NCBI GenBank assembly: GCA_965223035.1
Contig: OZ244980.1
Span: 3,410,001-3,474,000 of the forward strand
Direction of reading: 5' to 3'
Length of the DNA: 64,000 nucleotides
Source: CAMDPA01 sp965223035
GTDB taxonomy: Bacteria; Pseudomonadota; Alphaproteobacteria; Rhizobiales; Hyphomicrobiaceae
The translations under genes were made by a program, and so were the position numbers. Of this stretch, positions 1-8,473 are shown piece by piece. Each line of letters opens with the position of its first letter. Position 1 is the stretch's first letter. The notes under the pieces are model-generated. The model was not told where the DNA came from. It searched no databases and was given only the letters and a program-made list of their open reading frames with translations.

Positions 1-1
1 G

Positions 2-328
2 GGCGGCGCGATCCCCTTCTACTTCGGGCTGCTGCTTGAGGGCCAATACGATAAGGCCATGCAGCACTATTGGCGCATCAATCCGGCCAGACAGGCCCGT
101 GTCGCCATGCAAGCCACGTTCTCCGGCGCCAACTTCATCCACCGCTATCTGTGGAAATATCAAGCTTGGCTGCAGGGCTACAACGGTGGACCGATGCGGC
201 AGCCGGTGATGAAGCTCACCGACGCGCAGATGCGCACGCTGCGTGAGGCTTTGCTGAGGTCTGGCTATGAGCTGGATGCGGCAACCGAAAAGCCGGCCAA
301 CTTCTACCAAGGCCGCAACCCGGCCTAA
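2..328 (+). CDS. DapA-family (dihydrodipicolinate synthase/N-acetylneuraminate lyase-like) protein, C-terminal part
   Basis: The frame is open from the first bases of the window, so the gene begins upstream; about 108 residues are visible. The segment reads as the helical C-terminal end of a class I aldolase of the DapA/NanA superfamily: a helix of the kind found after the barrel (LLLEGQYDKAM), then a stretch reaching a G-G-P-R-Q-P pattern that resembles the family's 'G...G..R.P' segment, then a final helix (residues TDAQMRTLREALLRSG). The Schiff-base lysine and the YxxxT region lie outside the window, so the substrate cannot be told. These enzymes cleave or condense 2-oxo acids in the cytoplasm. 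The family call is fair and the specific function is open. Confidence 0.6.
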   Translation, partial: GGAIPFYFGLLLEGQYDKAMQHYWRINPARQARVAMQATFSGANFIHRYLWKYQAWLQGYNGGPMRQPVMKLTDAQMRTLREALLRSGYELDAATEKPANFYQGRNPA

Positions 329-397
329 ATCTTTTCCGCTTGCGGCGGCAGCGCTGTGCCGGCCCGCTTCCCCATCAGGCTACCCCATAACGCCAAG

Positions 398-452
398 CCC
401 TTGGGTGGCCGGGTGGGGGCGCGCGATGGCTCGAGCAAACTCTGAAACGCCA
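398..452. repeat. GC-rich dispersed repeat, family 2 (partial copy)
   Basis: This intergenic stretch carries the core TGGCCGGGTGGGGGCG, then CGATGGCTCGAGC and CTCTGAAACGC. The same order of blocks is recognisable near 49400 (same strand) and, in inverse orientation, near 60920 and 39220. It is a short partial copy, and the assignment rests on alignment by eye. Confidence 0.4.
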
Positions 453-496
453 TAACCCTGAACCGCTGCAAGCGTTGTTTCGGCCAACCCGGAGGA

Positions 497-1306
497 TCAA
501 GGGCAGCGCGCTTGCGCGATCAGCGCGCGCCACCGTGCGATCGGCACGGCGATGCTCGCCAGCCGTGGGATCGCGCCGCTGACGACGGCTGAGATCGCGT
601 AACCGGAACGCGCCTTGACGAGGAGCGGGCCACCGGAGCCGGCCATGTGGGTGTCGCAGGTGGTCAGCCACAGGTCATGTTTAGCGACGCGCTCCAGCCG
701 GCGACAGCCAAAATGAGCCGACAGCATGTAACGGCGCTTTGCGGTATATGCGGGGTAGACAAAGCTCTGGTCCTCCGGGAGTTCCTGACCATCCGGGATC
801 AGCGGTACCGGGGCAACGGCGAGCCGATGTTTGAGGATCAGCACACCGAGATCGGCGGCAAACGCTTTGATCGATTGCGATTGGGCTGGCAGCGCGGGCA
901 GCACCTTATCCGGCGCGACCGCGAGGAATTGGCGGGGAACCTTCACACACGCGGCGGTTGCGTGCCCTTTGTGGGATCCGCGTCGCACACCGGCAAGAAA
1001 ATGAATGTTGCGTGCCGGATATGGCCTGCGGGCCCACGGATCGACCAGACAATGGGCCGAGGTAACCACCACGTTGGGTGTCACCAAGGTGCCCGTGCAG
1101 CGCTTGGTGCGCCGATATCCTCGCACGTTGATTTGGCCGACGGCGTCCCATGGCGCCCCCGTTTCGCGCACGATCACCCGATCATCGGCGCCGATTATGC
1201 CCGGCCGCAGGTGCTGGGCGCGAGCCGTCGCGGCCTGCGCTGAAAGGCCGAGGACCACGGCAATGTGGCATAATGCTGCCAACGGGATCGGTCTTATACA
1301 CATCAC
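497..1306 (-). CDS. Secreted trypsin-like (S1/V8-type) serine protease
   Basis: This 269-residue protein has an N-terminal signal peptide (hydrophobic about 7-25, A-x-A about 27-31) and so acts outside the cytoplasm. The chymotrypsin-fold triad is visible: His85 in TSAHC, Asp152 in DLGVLIL and Ser224 in GSGGPLL. The paired cysteines around the histidine (C70, C86) fit an S1 disulfide. Length and motif spacing match the small trypsin-like proteases of alphaproteobacteria annotated as trypsin-like peptidase or V8-like Glu-specific endopeptidase. There is no PDZ domain, so it is not a DegP-type protease. A palindromic repeat lies just upstream of its start. The substrate is unknown. ATG starts at residues 1 and 2 are equivalent. 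Confidence 0.85.
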   Translation of the reverse strand: MMCIRPIPLAALCHIAVVLGLSAQAATARAQHLRPGIIGADDRVIVRETGAPWDAVGQINVRGYRRTKRCTGTLVTPNVVVTSAHCLVDPWARRPYPARNIHFLAGVRRGSHKGHATAACVKVPRQFLAVAPDKVLPALPAQSQSIKAFAADLGVLILKHRLAVAPVPLIPDGQELPEDQSFVYPAYTAKRRYMLSAHFGCRRLERVAKHDLWLTTCDTHMAGSGGPLLVKARSGYAISAVVSGAIPRLASIAVPIARWRALIAQARCP

Positions 1307-1316
1307 GGTCCGGCCG

Positions 1317-1470
1317 CTAAAGCAACCTGCCTTTGATCGGAATCGGAACGATCCCGATCAAAGGCAGAAAGTTGCTCACCACTTTAAGAGCGATCATCTT
1401 TGCGCCTTAAATCGGAACCGGCGCAATTGGAATCGGCGTTGCGGTTCCGATTTAAGGCGCGATGATCTAG
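1317..1470. repeat. CTAG palindromic repeat, family 1, full two-hairpin copy
   Basis: This is a full-length composite. Hairpin P has arms built on CTTTGATCGG and CCGATCAAAG; a linker with CACTTTAAGAGCGATCATC follows; hairpin Q has arms CCTTAAATCGGAACCG and CGGTTCCGATTTAAGG, ending GATGATCTAG. The left end reads CTAA instead of CTAG. Its right-hand CTAG supplies the stop codon of the MBL hydrolase gene on the minus strand. Confidence 0.9.
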
Positions 1471-2264
1471 AATTCAATCACCATCCCGTCGTAGGCCGGC
1501 TCCACATGGGCGGGCAACCTGCGCTTTAATGCGTCATAGTCCAAATCGATATGCAGATGCGTGAGGATGGCGCGCTTCGGTTTGATCCGTTCGACCCATT
1601 CCACCGCCTGGGCGACGGTGAAATGGCTGGGGTGAGGGGTATAGCGGAGCGCGTCTAGAATCCACACGTCGAGCCCTTCCATCAGCGGGATGGAGGCCTC
1701 CGGCAGATCGCTGATGTCGGGTGAATAGGCGACGTTGCCGACGCGAAAGCCGAGCGAGGGGATGTCACCGTGTTGCTGCAGGATCGGCAACACCTCCACC
1801 GTCCCGCCTGGCCCTTCGATGCTGACCCATTTGCCCGGCCTGATCTGGTGACAGGTCATGATCGGCGGATAGTTGCGGCCCTCCGGCTGCACGAAGCAAT
1901 AAGAGAACCGTGAGATCAGGCTGTCACCGGTCTCCGGCAGCAGCCACACATCGACACGCCGCTTCATCATGTAAGCGACCATTCTGAGGTCATCGATGCC
2001 GTGGGTATGATCGGCATGGTCATGGGTATATAGCACGCCGTCGATATGCCGCACGCCGGCCTGAAGCAGCTGCTCTCTCAGGTCTGGGCCGGTATCGATC
2101 AAAACGTTGGTGGAGCCTTGCCGGCCGGCGCGCCGCTCGAATAGGGCGCACGATCGCAATCGTCGGTTTTTCGGATTGTTCGGGTCACACTGGCCCCAGT
2201 CTCCTCCGACTCGCGGCACCCCGGTGGAGGATCCGCAGCCCAGAATGGTCACGCGATAGCTCAT
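1467..2264 (-). CDS. MBL-fold metal-dependent hydrolase (PhnP-like)
   Basis: This 265-residue cytoplasmic enzyme has the metallo-beta-lactamase fold. The metal motif H81-x-H83-x-D85-H86 (THDHADHTHG) and a C-terminal THLHID motif near 235-240 provide the binuclear metal site. The N-terminal LGCGSSTGVPR is typical of the PhnP/cyclic phosphodiesterase-like branch. Its ATG overlaps the tatD stop codon in an ATGA overlap, so it is translationally linked to tatD in a metG-tatD-MBL order common in alphaproteobacteria. The substrate is unknown; phosphodiester hydrolysis is inferred from the family. The TAG stop lies inside the CTAG end of a palindromic repeat. Confidence 0.85.
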   Translation of the reverse strand: MSYRVTILGCGSSTGVPRVGGDWGQCDPNNPKNRRLRSCALFERRAGRQGSTNVLIDTGPDLREQLLQAGVRHIDGVLYTHDHADHTHGIDDLRMVAYMMKRRVDVWLLPETGDSLISRFSYCFVQPEGRNYPPIMTCHQIRPGKWVSIEGPGGTVEVLPILQQHGDIPSLGFRVGNVAYSPDISDLPEASIPLMEGLDVWILDALRYTPHPSHFTVAQAVEWVERIKPKRAILTHLHIDLDYDALKRRLPAHVEPAYDGMVIEF

Positions 2265-3067
2265 GCGGCAGGCGCCTCCGGCGCCAGATGGCGCGGTACT
2301 TTGGTGAATAACCGGAAGAAGTTGCGCGTGGTTGCCGCCGCGATCTGGTCCGGGCTGAGACCTCTCGCGTCGGCCAACGCTCGGGCGGTGTGTACGATCA
2401 AAGCGGGCTCATTGGTTTTCCCCCGGAATGGCTCAGGGGCGAGAAATGGCGCGTCGGTCTCAACCAACAGCCGATCCAACGGCACCTCGGCCGCAACGGC
2501 CCGCAGCCCATCGGACTTCTTGAACGAGATGACACCGGAGAACGAGACATAAAGCCCGAGCGCAACGGCGCGGCGCGCGAGTTCGGCGCCACCGGTAAAG
2601 CAATGCAGAATGGCTGGAAACGGCCCACCATCGGCGTGCTCGCTTTCCAAAATCTCGGCGGTATCCAGGTCGGCGTCGCGTGAATGGATCTCCAGCGGCA
2701 ATCCGGTCGCGCGCGCGGCCCTGATGTGCCGGCGGAAACCCTCGGCCTGCGCCTCGGGCGGGCTGTTTTTGTAATAATAGTCGAGCCCGGCTTCGCCGAT
2801 CGCCACGATCTTGGGATGCTGGGCCAAGTCCACGATGTCATCGATGTCGAAGTCGAGCTCCTGATCGGCGTTGTGCGGATGCGTCCCGACCGAACAGAAC
2901 ACCGCCTCATGCGCGGCGGCGATCGCCAACAGCTGGGACAACTGCCTGATGCGGGTTGAGATTGTCACGACCACGCCGACGCCGGCCGTTTGTGCCCGCG
3001 CAAGCACCGCCGCGCGGTCCGCCGCGAACTGCGGAAAATCCAAATGGCAGTGATGGTCGACGAGCAT
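2261..3067 (-). CDS. tatD: TatD family metal-dependent hydrolase (DNase)
   Basis: The protein has 268 residues from the chosen start MLVDHHCHLDF. The opening HHCHLD is the first metal-binding motif of the TatD TIM barrel; GEAGLDYY, EIHSRDA, LHCFTGG and LLVETDAPFLAP follow in the expected order. TatD proteins are cytoplasmic metal-dependent nucleases (3'-5' exonuclease activity is reported for the E. coli enzyme). An in-frame ATG at 3133 would add 22 low-similarity residues. The start at 3067 is preferred because GAAGAGGGA precedes it and the family begins at the metal motif. It lies 130 bases downstream of metG. Confidence 0.93.
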   Translation of the reverse strand: MLVDHHCHLDFPQFAADRAAVLARAQTAGVGVVVTISTRIRQLSQLLAIAAAHEAVFCSVGTHPHNADQELDFDIDDIVDLAQHPKIVAIGEAGLDYYYKNSPPEAQAEGFRRHIRAARATGLPLEIHSRDADLDTAEILESEHADGGPFPAILHCFTGGAELARRAVALGLYVSFSGVISFKKSDGLRAVAAEVPLDRLLVETDAPFLAPEPFRGKTNEPALIVHTARALADARGLSPDQIAAATTRNFFRLFTKVPRHLAPEAPAA

Positions 3068-3196
3068 ACTGGTCTTGTCCCTCTTCGGTTGCGCCTCGAG
3101 CGGTGACCCGGTGAGCCGCGGGTGCCGATCCACCGACGCGGCCTCGCTGCGGCTGCGCGCACGGGATCAAGTGGGGGCCGCGCAATCGATCCGCCC

Positions 3197-4741
3197 TCAG
3201 TCCTTCGGCTCGACATAGCGGGGGAACACCCCTTGCGGTGCGGGCAAGGTGGTGCCTGGTGACAACCGGCCGGCCGGCCCCAACCATTGAAACCCGCGCC
3301 GATCAGCCCGTTGACCGACGAGATCCAGCAGCCGTCCGGCGGCCTCTGGTGCGGCCGGAGCGACGAGGATGGCAAGCTGACGCACCACCTCCGCTGTCAC
3401 ATAGAGGATGGTGCCTCGTCGTTGCTCGCCCAGGGATTTGTCGAACGGCTTCTCGCTCGCAAAATAGCGGTCGGCTTCACCGACGACATGCCACACCGCG
3501 TCGAGCCAGCTCTTGATCGCCTGCCGGTCCATGGCGGCGCGGGCTTGGGCATAGATCCCGTCGGCGGCGGCCAGCAGGGCGTCATCGGCCGCGGAGAAGG
3601 GCCCCGGCTTCGGCACCACACCGCCGCAGGTCTTGGCGATCATCGACAGCGAACGCTGCGCCAGGTTACCCAGCCCATTTGCCAAATCGGCATTGATGCG
3701 ATTGACGATCGCCTCGTGAGAATAGCTGCCGTCTTGGCCGAACGGAGTCTCCCGCAAAAAGAAATATCGAACCTGCTCGCGGCCGTAAGCGCGCACCAAG
3801 TCGAATGGGTCGACCACGTTGCCGACCGATTTCGACATCTTCTCTCCGCGGTTGTAAAGGAAGCCGTGGGCGAACACGCGGTGCGGCAGTGGCAGGCCTG
3901 CACTCATCAGGAACGCTGGCCAGTAGACGGCGTGAAAGCGCACGATATCCTTACCGATCACGTGCAGATCAGCCGGCCAGTAGTGGGACCGTGCTCCACC
4001 GTCATTGAGCACGCCGGTCGCCGTCACGTAGTTGTTGAGTGCATCTACCCACACGTACATCACATGGTCTGGATTGGTCGGCACCCGGATCCCCCAGTCC
4101 AGGCTGGCCCGCGAGATTGAGAGGTCCTGAAGACCACCTTCAACGAAGCTCACCACCTCGTTGCGCCGCTCAGGTGGGAGAATGAAGTCGGGATGTTCGC
4201 GGTAGTGCGCTAACAGGCGATCTTGGTAAGCTGACAGCTTGAAGAAGTAGGTCTGTTCCTCGTGCCACTCCACCTCGGAGCCCAGCGGCTCCCGGCGCAC
4301 GCCATCCTCGCCAATGGTGATCTCTTTGTCGTCGAAGTAGGCCTCCTGGCGAACCGAATACCAACCCGCATATTTGGCCAAGAAAATATCGCCTGCCGCG
4401 TCCATGCGGCGCCATAGCTCGGCGCAAGCGGCGTGATGGCGCGGTTCGGTCGTCCGGATGAAGTCATCGTAGGAACAGCCGAGCACGTCTTCCATCTGGC
4501 GGAATACGGCTGAGTTCCGGTCCGCCAGCGCTTGTGGTGTGATTTGTTCTTGCAGTGCGGTCTGCTTCATCTTCAGACCATGCTCGTCGGTACCCGTCAA
4601 AAACAACACGTCGCGTCCATCGAGCCGCTCAAAGCGGGCAATGGCGTCGGTCGTCAGCGCGGTGTAGGCGTGACCGATATGCGGTGCGCCGTTGGGATAG
4701 AAAATCGGCGTGGTTACGTAGAACTTATCTGGTCCGCTCAT
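3197..4741 (-). CDS. metG: Methionyl-tRNA synthetase
   Basis: This 514-residue class I aminoacyl-tRNA synthetase charges tRNA-Met in the cytoplasm. The HIGH signature is at residues 21-24 and KMSKS at 301-305, with the Rossmann fold split by the connecting domain and an anticodon-binding helical domain at the end. At about 514 residues it is the short form, without the C-terminal dimerisation (tRNA-binding) domain. The connecting segment YSVRQEAYF lacks the cysteine knuckles of the long form. It heads the metG-tatD-MBL group. The ATG at 4741 starts the usual catalytic core directly. Confidence 0.97.
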   Translation of the reverse strand: MSGPDKFYVTTPIFYPNGAPHIGHAYTALTTDAIARFERLDGRDVLFLTGTDEHGLKMKQTALQEQITPQALADRNSAVFRQMEDVLGCSYDDFIRTTEPRHHAACAELWRRMDAAGDIFLAKYAGWYSVRQEAYFDDKEITIGEDGVRREPLGSEVEWHEEQTYFFKLSAYQDRLLAHYREHPDFILPPERRNEVVSFVEGGLQDLSISRASLDWGIRVPTNPDHVMYVWVDALNNYVTATGVLNDGGARSHYWPADLHVIGKDIVRFHAVYWPAFLMSAGLPLPHRVFAHGFLYNRGEKMSKSVGNVVDPFDLVRAYGREQVRYFFLRETPFGQDGSYSHEAIVNRINADLANGLGNLAQRSLSMIAKTCGGVVPKPGPFSAADDALLAAADGIYAQARAAMDRQAIKSWLDAVWHVVGEADRYFASEKPFDKSLGEQRRGTILYVTAEVVRQLAILVAPAAPEAAGRLLDLVGQRADRRGFQWLGPAGRLSPGTTLPAPQGVFPRYVEPKD

Positions 4742-4959
4742 GTTTGATCCGCTTATGGCAACTCAAACCTCGGTTCGCACGACCTCGGATTTCGCTAAAC
4801 AGGATGTTGCCACAGCGGCTTGCCATCCAACGGTCGCCGGTCGCTCGTCCCGACCTTGACAGGGAGTCAACGCAAGGCCTTTAGCGCCCGACTTGTCAAC
4901 GATGTCGACGCAATGGTGGCCGGCGGGGCCTCTCGCGCGCTTGCGGCCGGTCCGGCCGA

Positions 4960-6084
4960 TCACCGACGTGAGGCCGCCTGCAGTCTTGCAAAGGTCTCCA
5001 GTAGCAGAGATTTGCGGTCGAGATTGAGAACCTGGGCTTCAACCTTCCTGGCGTGCACTGTTTCCCACAGCTCCGCCCAGGTGACAAGACCATCGGCCGG
5101 GATGATCCGCTCCGACAGCTGTAGCTCTTCTGGCGCGCCGGCGCTGAGCGCCCGCGCCCGGATCAGCCGCGCCAGCAGGTCCATGAAGACCTGAAAGAAC
5201 TGTTCAAACCGCTGCTCCGCGCCGCTGGCCGTCAGCTCATCGGCCAGCGCATGCACGCGCGGCCAGTCGACCTTTGGCAGCAGCGCCACCTGCTCGACCG
5301 CCTCGTCAAAAACTGCCAGTCCCTCGGTGTGCGCCAACGTCAACAGCCGGCCGACGCTGCCTTTGGCCAGTGCCAGCAAGCGCGGCCATTGCTGCTCGGC
5401 CAAAGGGTCCAAGCCGGCGGTGGCCAGGGCAGCGGCGGCGGCCGAACGCAGGTCGTCCGCCCCCAACGGCGCCAGATCGATGCGGCGGCAGCGTGAGCGG
5501 ATGGTCGACAGCAGCCGGCCCGGCTCGTCGGAAACCAGCACGAACAAGGCCCGCGGCGGTGGCTCCTCCAGCGATTTCAACAAGGCATTTGCCGCGTTGA
5601 GATTGAGCTCGTCGGCGCGATCGACGATCACCACACGCCAAGCCTGAGGACCCGTGGCATGGGCCAGGAACGATTTGATGCGCCGCACTTCATCGACCGG
5701 GATGGTCGCGCTGAAGCGTTTGGCCTTGCCATCCCACGTCCGACGGATCACCAGCAATCCAGGATGCGACAGCGCGCGCACTTGGCGGCTCGCGATCGAT
5801 TGTTCCGAGGTGGACAACGGGCCATCGCTGTCGGCGCCGCGCTCCTGCGGATGTGCCAACACATAACGGGCCAGGCGGTAGCCGAACGTCGCTTTGCCGA
5901 TGCCGGAGCGCCCCGCCACCAGCCAGGCGTGATGCATCCGCCCCGTCGCCAGCGCCTGGGCCATGATGGTCTCGGCGGCGCGTTGTCCAAACAGCGTCGC
6001 GGTCTCACGCGGGTGCGGGAAATCGGCCAGACGGTCCGCCTCCGGCGGAAACTCCAGCTCCGCCACAGCCGGAGCGCGTGCCAT
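4960..6084 (-). CDS. holB: DNA polymerase III delta-prime subunit
   Basis: This 374-residue AAA+ subunit of the clamp loader works with DnaX and HolA to place the beta clamp on DNA. Visible are the N-terminal FGQ..A motif, a Walker A-like GRSGIGKAT (residues 58-66) and the sensor-region stretch LNLNAANALLKSLEEPP, all typical of HolB. The C-terminal half carries the helical clamp-loader domain. Its ATG shares one base with the tmk stop codon (TGATG), the usual alphaproteobacterial tmk-holB coupling. About 200 bases separate it from metG downstream. Confidence 0.95.
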   Translation of the reverse strand: MARAPAVAELEFPPEADRLADFPHPRETATLFGQRAAETIMAQALATGRMHHAWLVAGRSGIGKATFGYRLARYVLAHPQERGADSDGPLSTSEQSIASRQVRALSHPGLLVIRRTWDGKAKRFSATIPVDEVRRIKSFLAHATGPQAWRVVIVDRADELNLNAANALLKSLEEPPPRALFVLVSDEPGRLLSTIRSRCRRIDLAPLGADDLRSAAAAALATAGLDPLAEQQWPRLLALAKGSVGRLLTLAHTEGLAVFDEAVEQVALLPKVDWPRVHALADELTASGAEQRFEQFFQVFMDLLARLIRARALSAGAPEELQLSERIIPADGLVTWAELWETVHARKVEAQVLNLDRKSLLLETFARLQAASRR

Positions 6085-6746
6085 CAGCGCGATCTCCTGC
6101 GCAATCGGGCCGTGACGTAGCCCTGAATGTCTTCCGCGATTTCATCGACGGAACGAAACGCATCGACCACCAAGCACCGCCGCGTATCCTGTTTGGCGTA
6201 GCTCAAGAACGCGGCGCGCAGGCGCTCGTGAAACTGCACGGTGCGCGCCTCATAGCGATCGGCGGGCACGAAGGGACCCGACACGGTCCCCACACGGCGC
6301 TGCTCGGCGCGGGCCAGCCCAACCACCGGGTCCAGATCGAGGATGATGGTGAGATCTGGCAACGTCGGGTGCACGACCAGCCGTTCCAGCACATCGATGG
6401 TCGCGGCCGCAAGGCCGCCGACCTCGCCCTGATAGGCCCGCGTGGAATCGGAGAAGCGGTCGCAAATCACCCATTGGCCACGGTCCAGGGCCGGCCTAAT
6501 CACCTTGTCGACGTGATCGGCGCGCGCCGCATAGAACAATAGGGCCTCGGCCAACGCCGAGTGGTGCGGCGTGTCGGGATCCAAGATCAGCTGACGCACC
6601 ACCTCCGCAAACGGTGAGCCGCCGGGCTCCCGGGTCATCACGACCTCGCAGCCGACCGAGCGTAGATAATCGGCGAGCAGTTGGGCCTGCGTCGATTTGC
6701 CGGTGCCCTCACCGCCTTCGAAAGTGATGAATTTGCCCCGGGTCAT
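6084..6746 (-). CDS. tmk: Thymidylate kinase
   Basis: This 220-residue kinase phosphorylates dTMP to dTDP in the cytoplasm. The P-loop GGEGTGKST is at residues 11-19, the dTMP-binding REPGGSPFAE follows, then the DRFSDSTRAYQG motif and a LID-like region with arginines (DRYEARTVQFHERLR). The length is normal for the family. The TGATG junction with holB indicates translational coupling. A palindromic repeat lies upstream, between tmk and the carboxypeptidase gene. Confidence 0.96.
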   Translation of the reverse strand: MTRGKFITFEGGEGTGKSTQAQLLADYLRSVGCEVVMTREPGGSPFAEVVRQLILDPDTPHHSALAEALLFYAARADHVDKVIRPALDRGQWVICDRFSDSTRAYQGEVGGLAAATIDVLERLVVHPTLPDLTIILDLDPVVGLARAEQRRVGTVSGPFVPADRYEARTVQFHERLRAAFLSYAKQDTRRCLVVDAFRSVDEIAEDIQGYVTARLRRRSR

Positions 6747-6870
6747 GGCGGATCGGCCTCACTCGCTCAAGCCTTGCAACGACCCGCCCGCCCTCAGGTC
6801 CACCTGGATTTGGCCGCGGGCCAGCGTGCCCAATGCTCGGCCGATGCTGGTTGGCCGTCATCGCGTTGCG

Positions 6871-6931
6871 CTAGATCATCGCGCCTTTGATCGGGATCGC
6901 TCCGGTTCCGATCAAAGGCAGGTTGCTCTAG
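6871..6931. repeat. CTAG palindromic repeat, family 1, hybrid short copy
   Basis: This copy of about 61 bp begins with the Q-type end CTAGATCATCGCGCC and finishes with the P-type end GGCAGGTTGCTCTAG. One hairpin with arms CTTTGATCGG and CCGATCAAAG lies between them. It lies in the dac-tmk intergenic region. It is the mirror hybrid of the short copies at 23571, 46445 and 51503. Confidence 0.9.
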
Positions 6932-7033
6932 CGGCACCCGGTGGGGCCGGATCACCGCTCACGTTGCCGGGCACCGGCGCTCAGTTGCTTGCCGAAATCA
7001 GCATTGCGTGCCGCAGTTTAGCACGCCTGCCGG

Positions 7034-8263
7034 TCACAGCGGCAACAGCCGCCAAGCAAGATGGGCCAGCGAATCGAGCCCACGACGAACCAAGCTGCCT
7101 TCAGTAACGTCATCAGCAGCGTACAGGGGAACCTCCTGCATGGCACTGGTCGAGCTGGTCACCCGCAGCGTCGCCACTTGATCGCCCTTCCTGATCGGTG
7201 GCTTCAACGGACTGTCGTATATGATCTCTCCGCGCAACCGCCGTTGCACGGGGTATTTCGGCAACCAAACGTTGATCTCGCCCTTGCCGACCAAGGGCAC
7301 ATAAAACGATGACCCGCCCCACACCCGGGCAGAGCTGACCACCTCGTCGGCGTCATACAGCTTGAACTCCTGGATTCCCCGCTTGGCCCAGTTGAGCAGG
7401 CGCATCACCTCCGATCTGCGCGCCGACTTTGACCGAGCCCCGGCGACCACCGCGATCAGACGCCGCTGACCCAGCCGTGCGCTGACGACGATCCCGTAGC
7501 CGGCAGCCTTGATGAAGCCGGTCTTCATGCCGTCGATCTTGAACTCGCCGCCGAGCAGACGGTTACGATTGAAGAACCGATGGCGCCGATAGCGGAACTC
7601 CTTCTGACTGAACATGTGAAAATAGTTCGCATGCTCAATCATGATATGGCGGGCGAGCACCGCAAGCTCGTAGGCCGTCATCACGTGCTTGGGGTTCGGA
7701 AGACCGGTCGCATTGACGAAATGCGATTTCCGTAACCCGAGCCGCCGCGCCTCCTGCGTCATCAGCTTGGCAAATTGCCGTTCGCTGCCGGCAATACCCT
7801 CCGCCAAGCAGATCGCCGCGTCATTCCCGGACTGGACGATCATGCCCTGCAATAACTGGTTCAGGGTGACCGTATGACCGATCGGCACGAACATCGCGGC
7901 CGTGCGCGACGGCGCGCCGCCCGTGCGCCAGGCGTTGACACTCATTTTGAAGGTATCGTCGAGCTTCAGCTTGCCGGATTTCAACAACTTGAAGGTTATG
8001 GCCAAAGTCATGAGCTTACTCATGCTGGCCGGTGGCATCACCTTGTCCGCCTTGTGCCGAAACAGTATGCCGCCGGTTTCGGCATCCATCAAAACCAGGT
8101 GCTTGGCTTGCGGGCTGAACTTGCCTGAGCGGGCCGAGGCGGGAACCGCCTGACAGCAAACCATCACAATGAGCACAAGCCCTGCGAGCACCGTTTGCGC
8201 CACGCCACCTATAGGGGCTGATCCGTTTCGCACACCGCGCTTCATGTGTCGCCCAATCCCCAT
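7034..8263 (-). CDS. D-alanyl-D-alanine carboxypeptidase (DacC/DacF type, penicillin-binding protein 5/6-like)
   Basis: This 409-residue secreted enzyme trims the terminal D-Ala of peptidoglycan pentapeptides. It has a signal peptide (hydrophobic about 21-43). The three serine peptidase S11 motifs are present: S80-x-x-K83 (PASMSKLMT), S145-G-N and K247-T-G. A PBP5-type C-terminal beta domain follows, ending in a short hydrophobic and basic tail that could anchor it to the inner membrane. The start at 8263 is the longest ATG; a second ATG at 8242 (MKRGVRNG) would also keep the signal peptide. It is convergent with nothing and precedes tmk. Confidence 0.93.
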   Translation of the reverse strand: MGIGRHMKRGVRNGSAPIGGVAQTVLAGLVLIVMVCCQAVPASARSGKFSPQAKHLVLMDAETGGILFRHKADKVMPPASMSKLMTLAITFKLLKSGKLKLDDTFKMSVNAWRTGGAPSRTAAMFVPIGHTVTLNQLLQGMIVQSGNDAAICLAEGIAGSERQFAKLMTQEARRLGLRKSHFVNATGLPNPKHVMTAYELAVLARHIMIEHANYFHMFSQKEFRYRRHRFFNRNRLLGGEFKIDGMKTGFIKAAGYGIVVSARLGQRRLIAVVAGARSKSARRSEVMRLLNWAKRGIQEFKLYDADEVVSSARVWGGSSFYVPLVGKGEINVWLPKYPVQRRLRGEIIYDSPLKPPIRKGDQVATLRVTSSTSAMQEVPLYAADDVTEGSLVRRGLDSLAHLAWRLLPL

Positions 8264-8473
8264 TCAATCGATCTGTTTGTCATATCGGGGAACGTTCCAG
8301 CCATCGTCAACCGGTCCCCGCACAATTGGCTGTTCATAGCTGGGGACGCCGCAATTGCGCTGCATTGACCTCATAACGTCAACTGAGCATAACAATCGTG
8401 CACTGCACCCGTCGAGATCGCCCGCCATCGGGGTGGCATCGGCCAGCAGTTGCGGGGGACCTATGACGGTTAC

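Noticed and set aside
647..1243. Open frame of 198 residues on the plus strand
   Set aside because: It lies opposite the serine protease, which has a signal peptide and a full catalytic triad; the plus-strand frame has no family motif.
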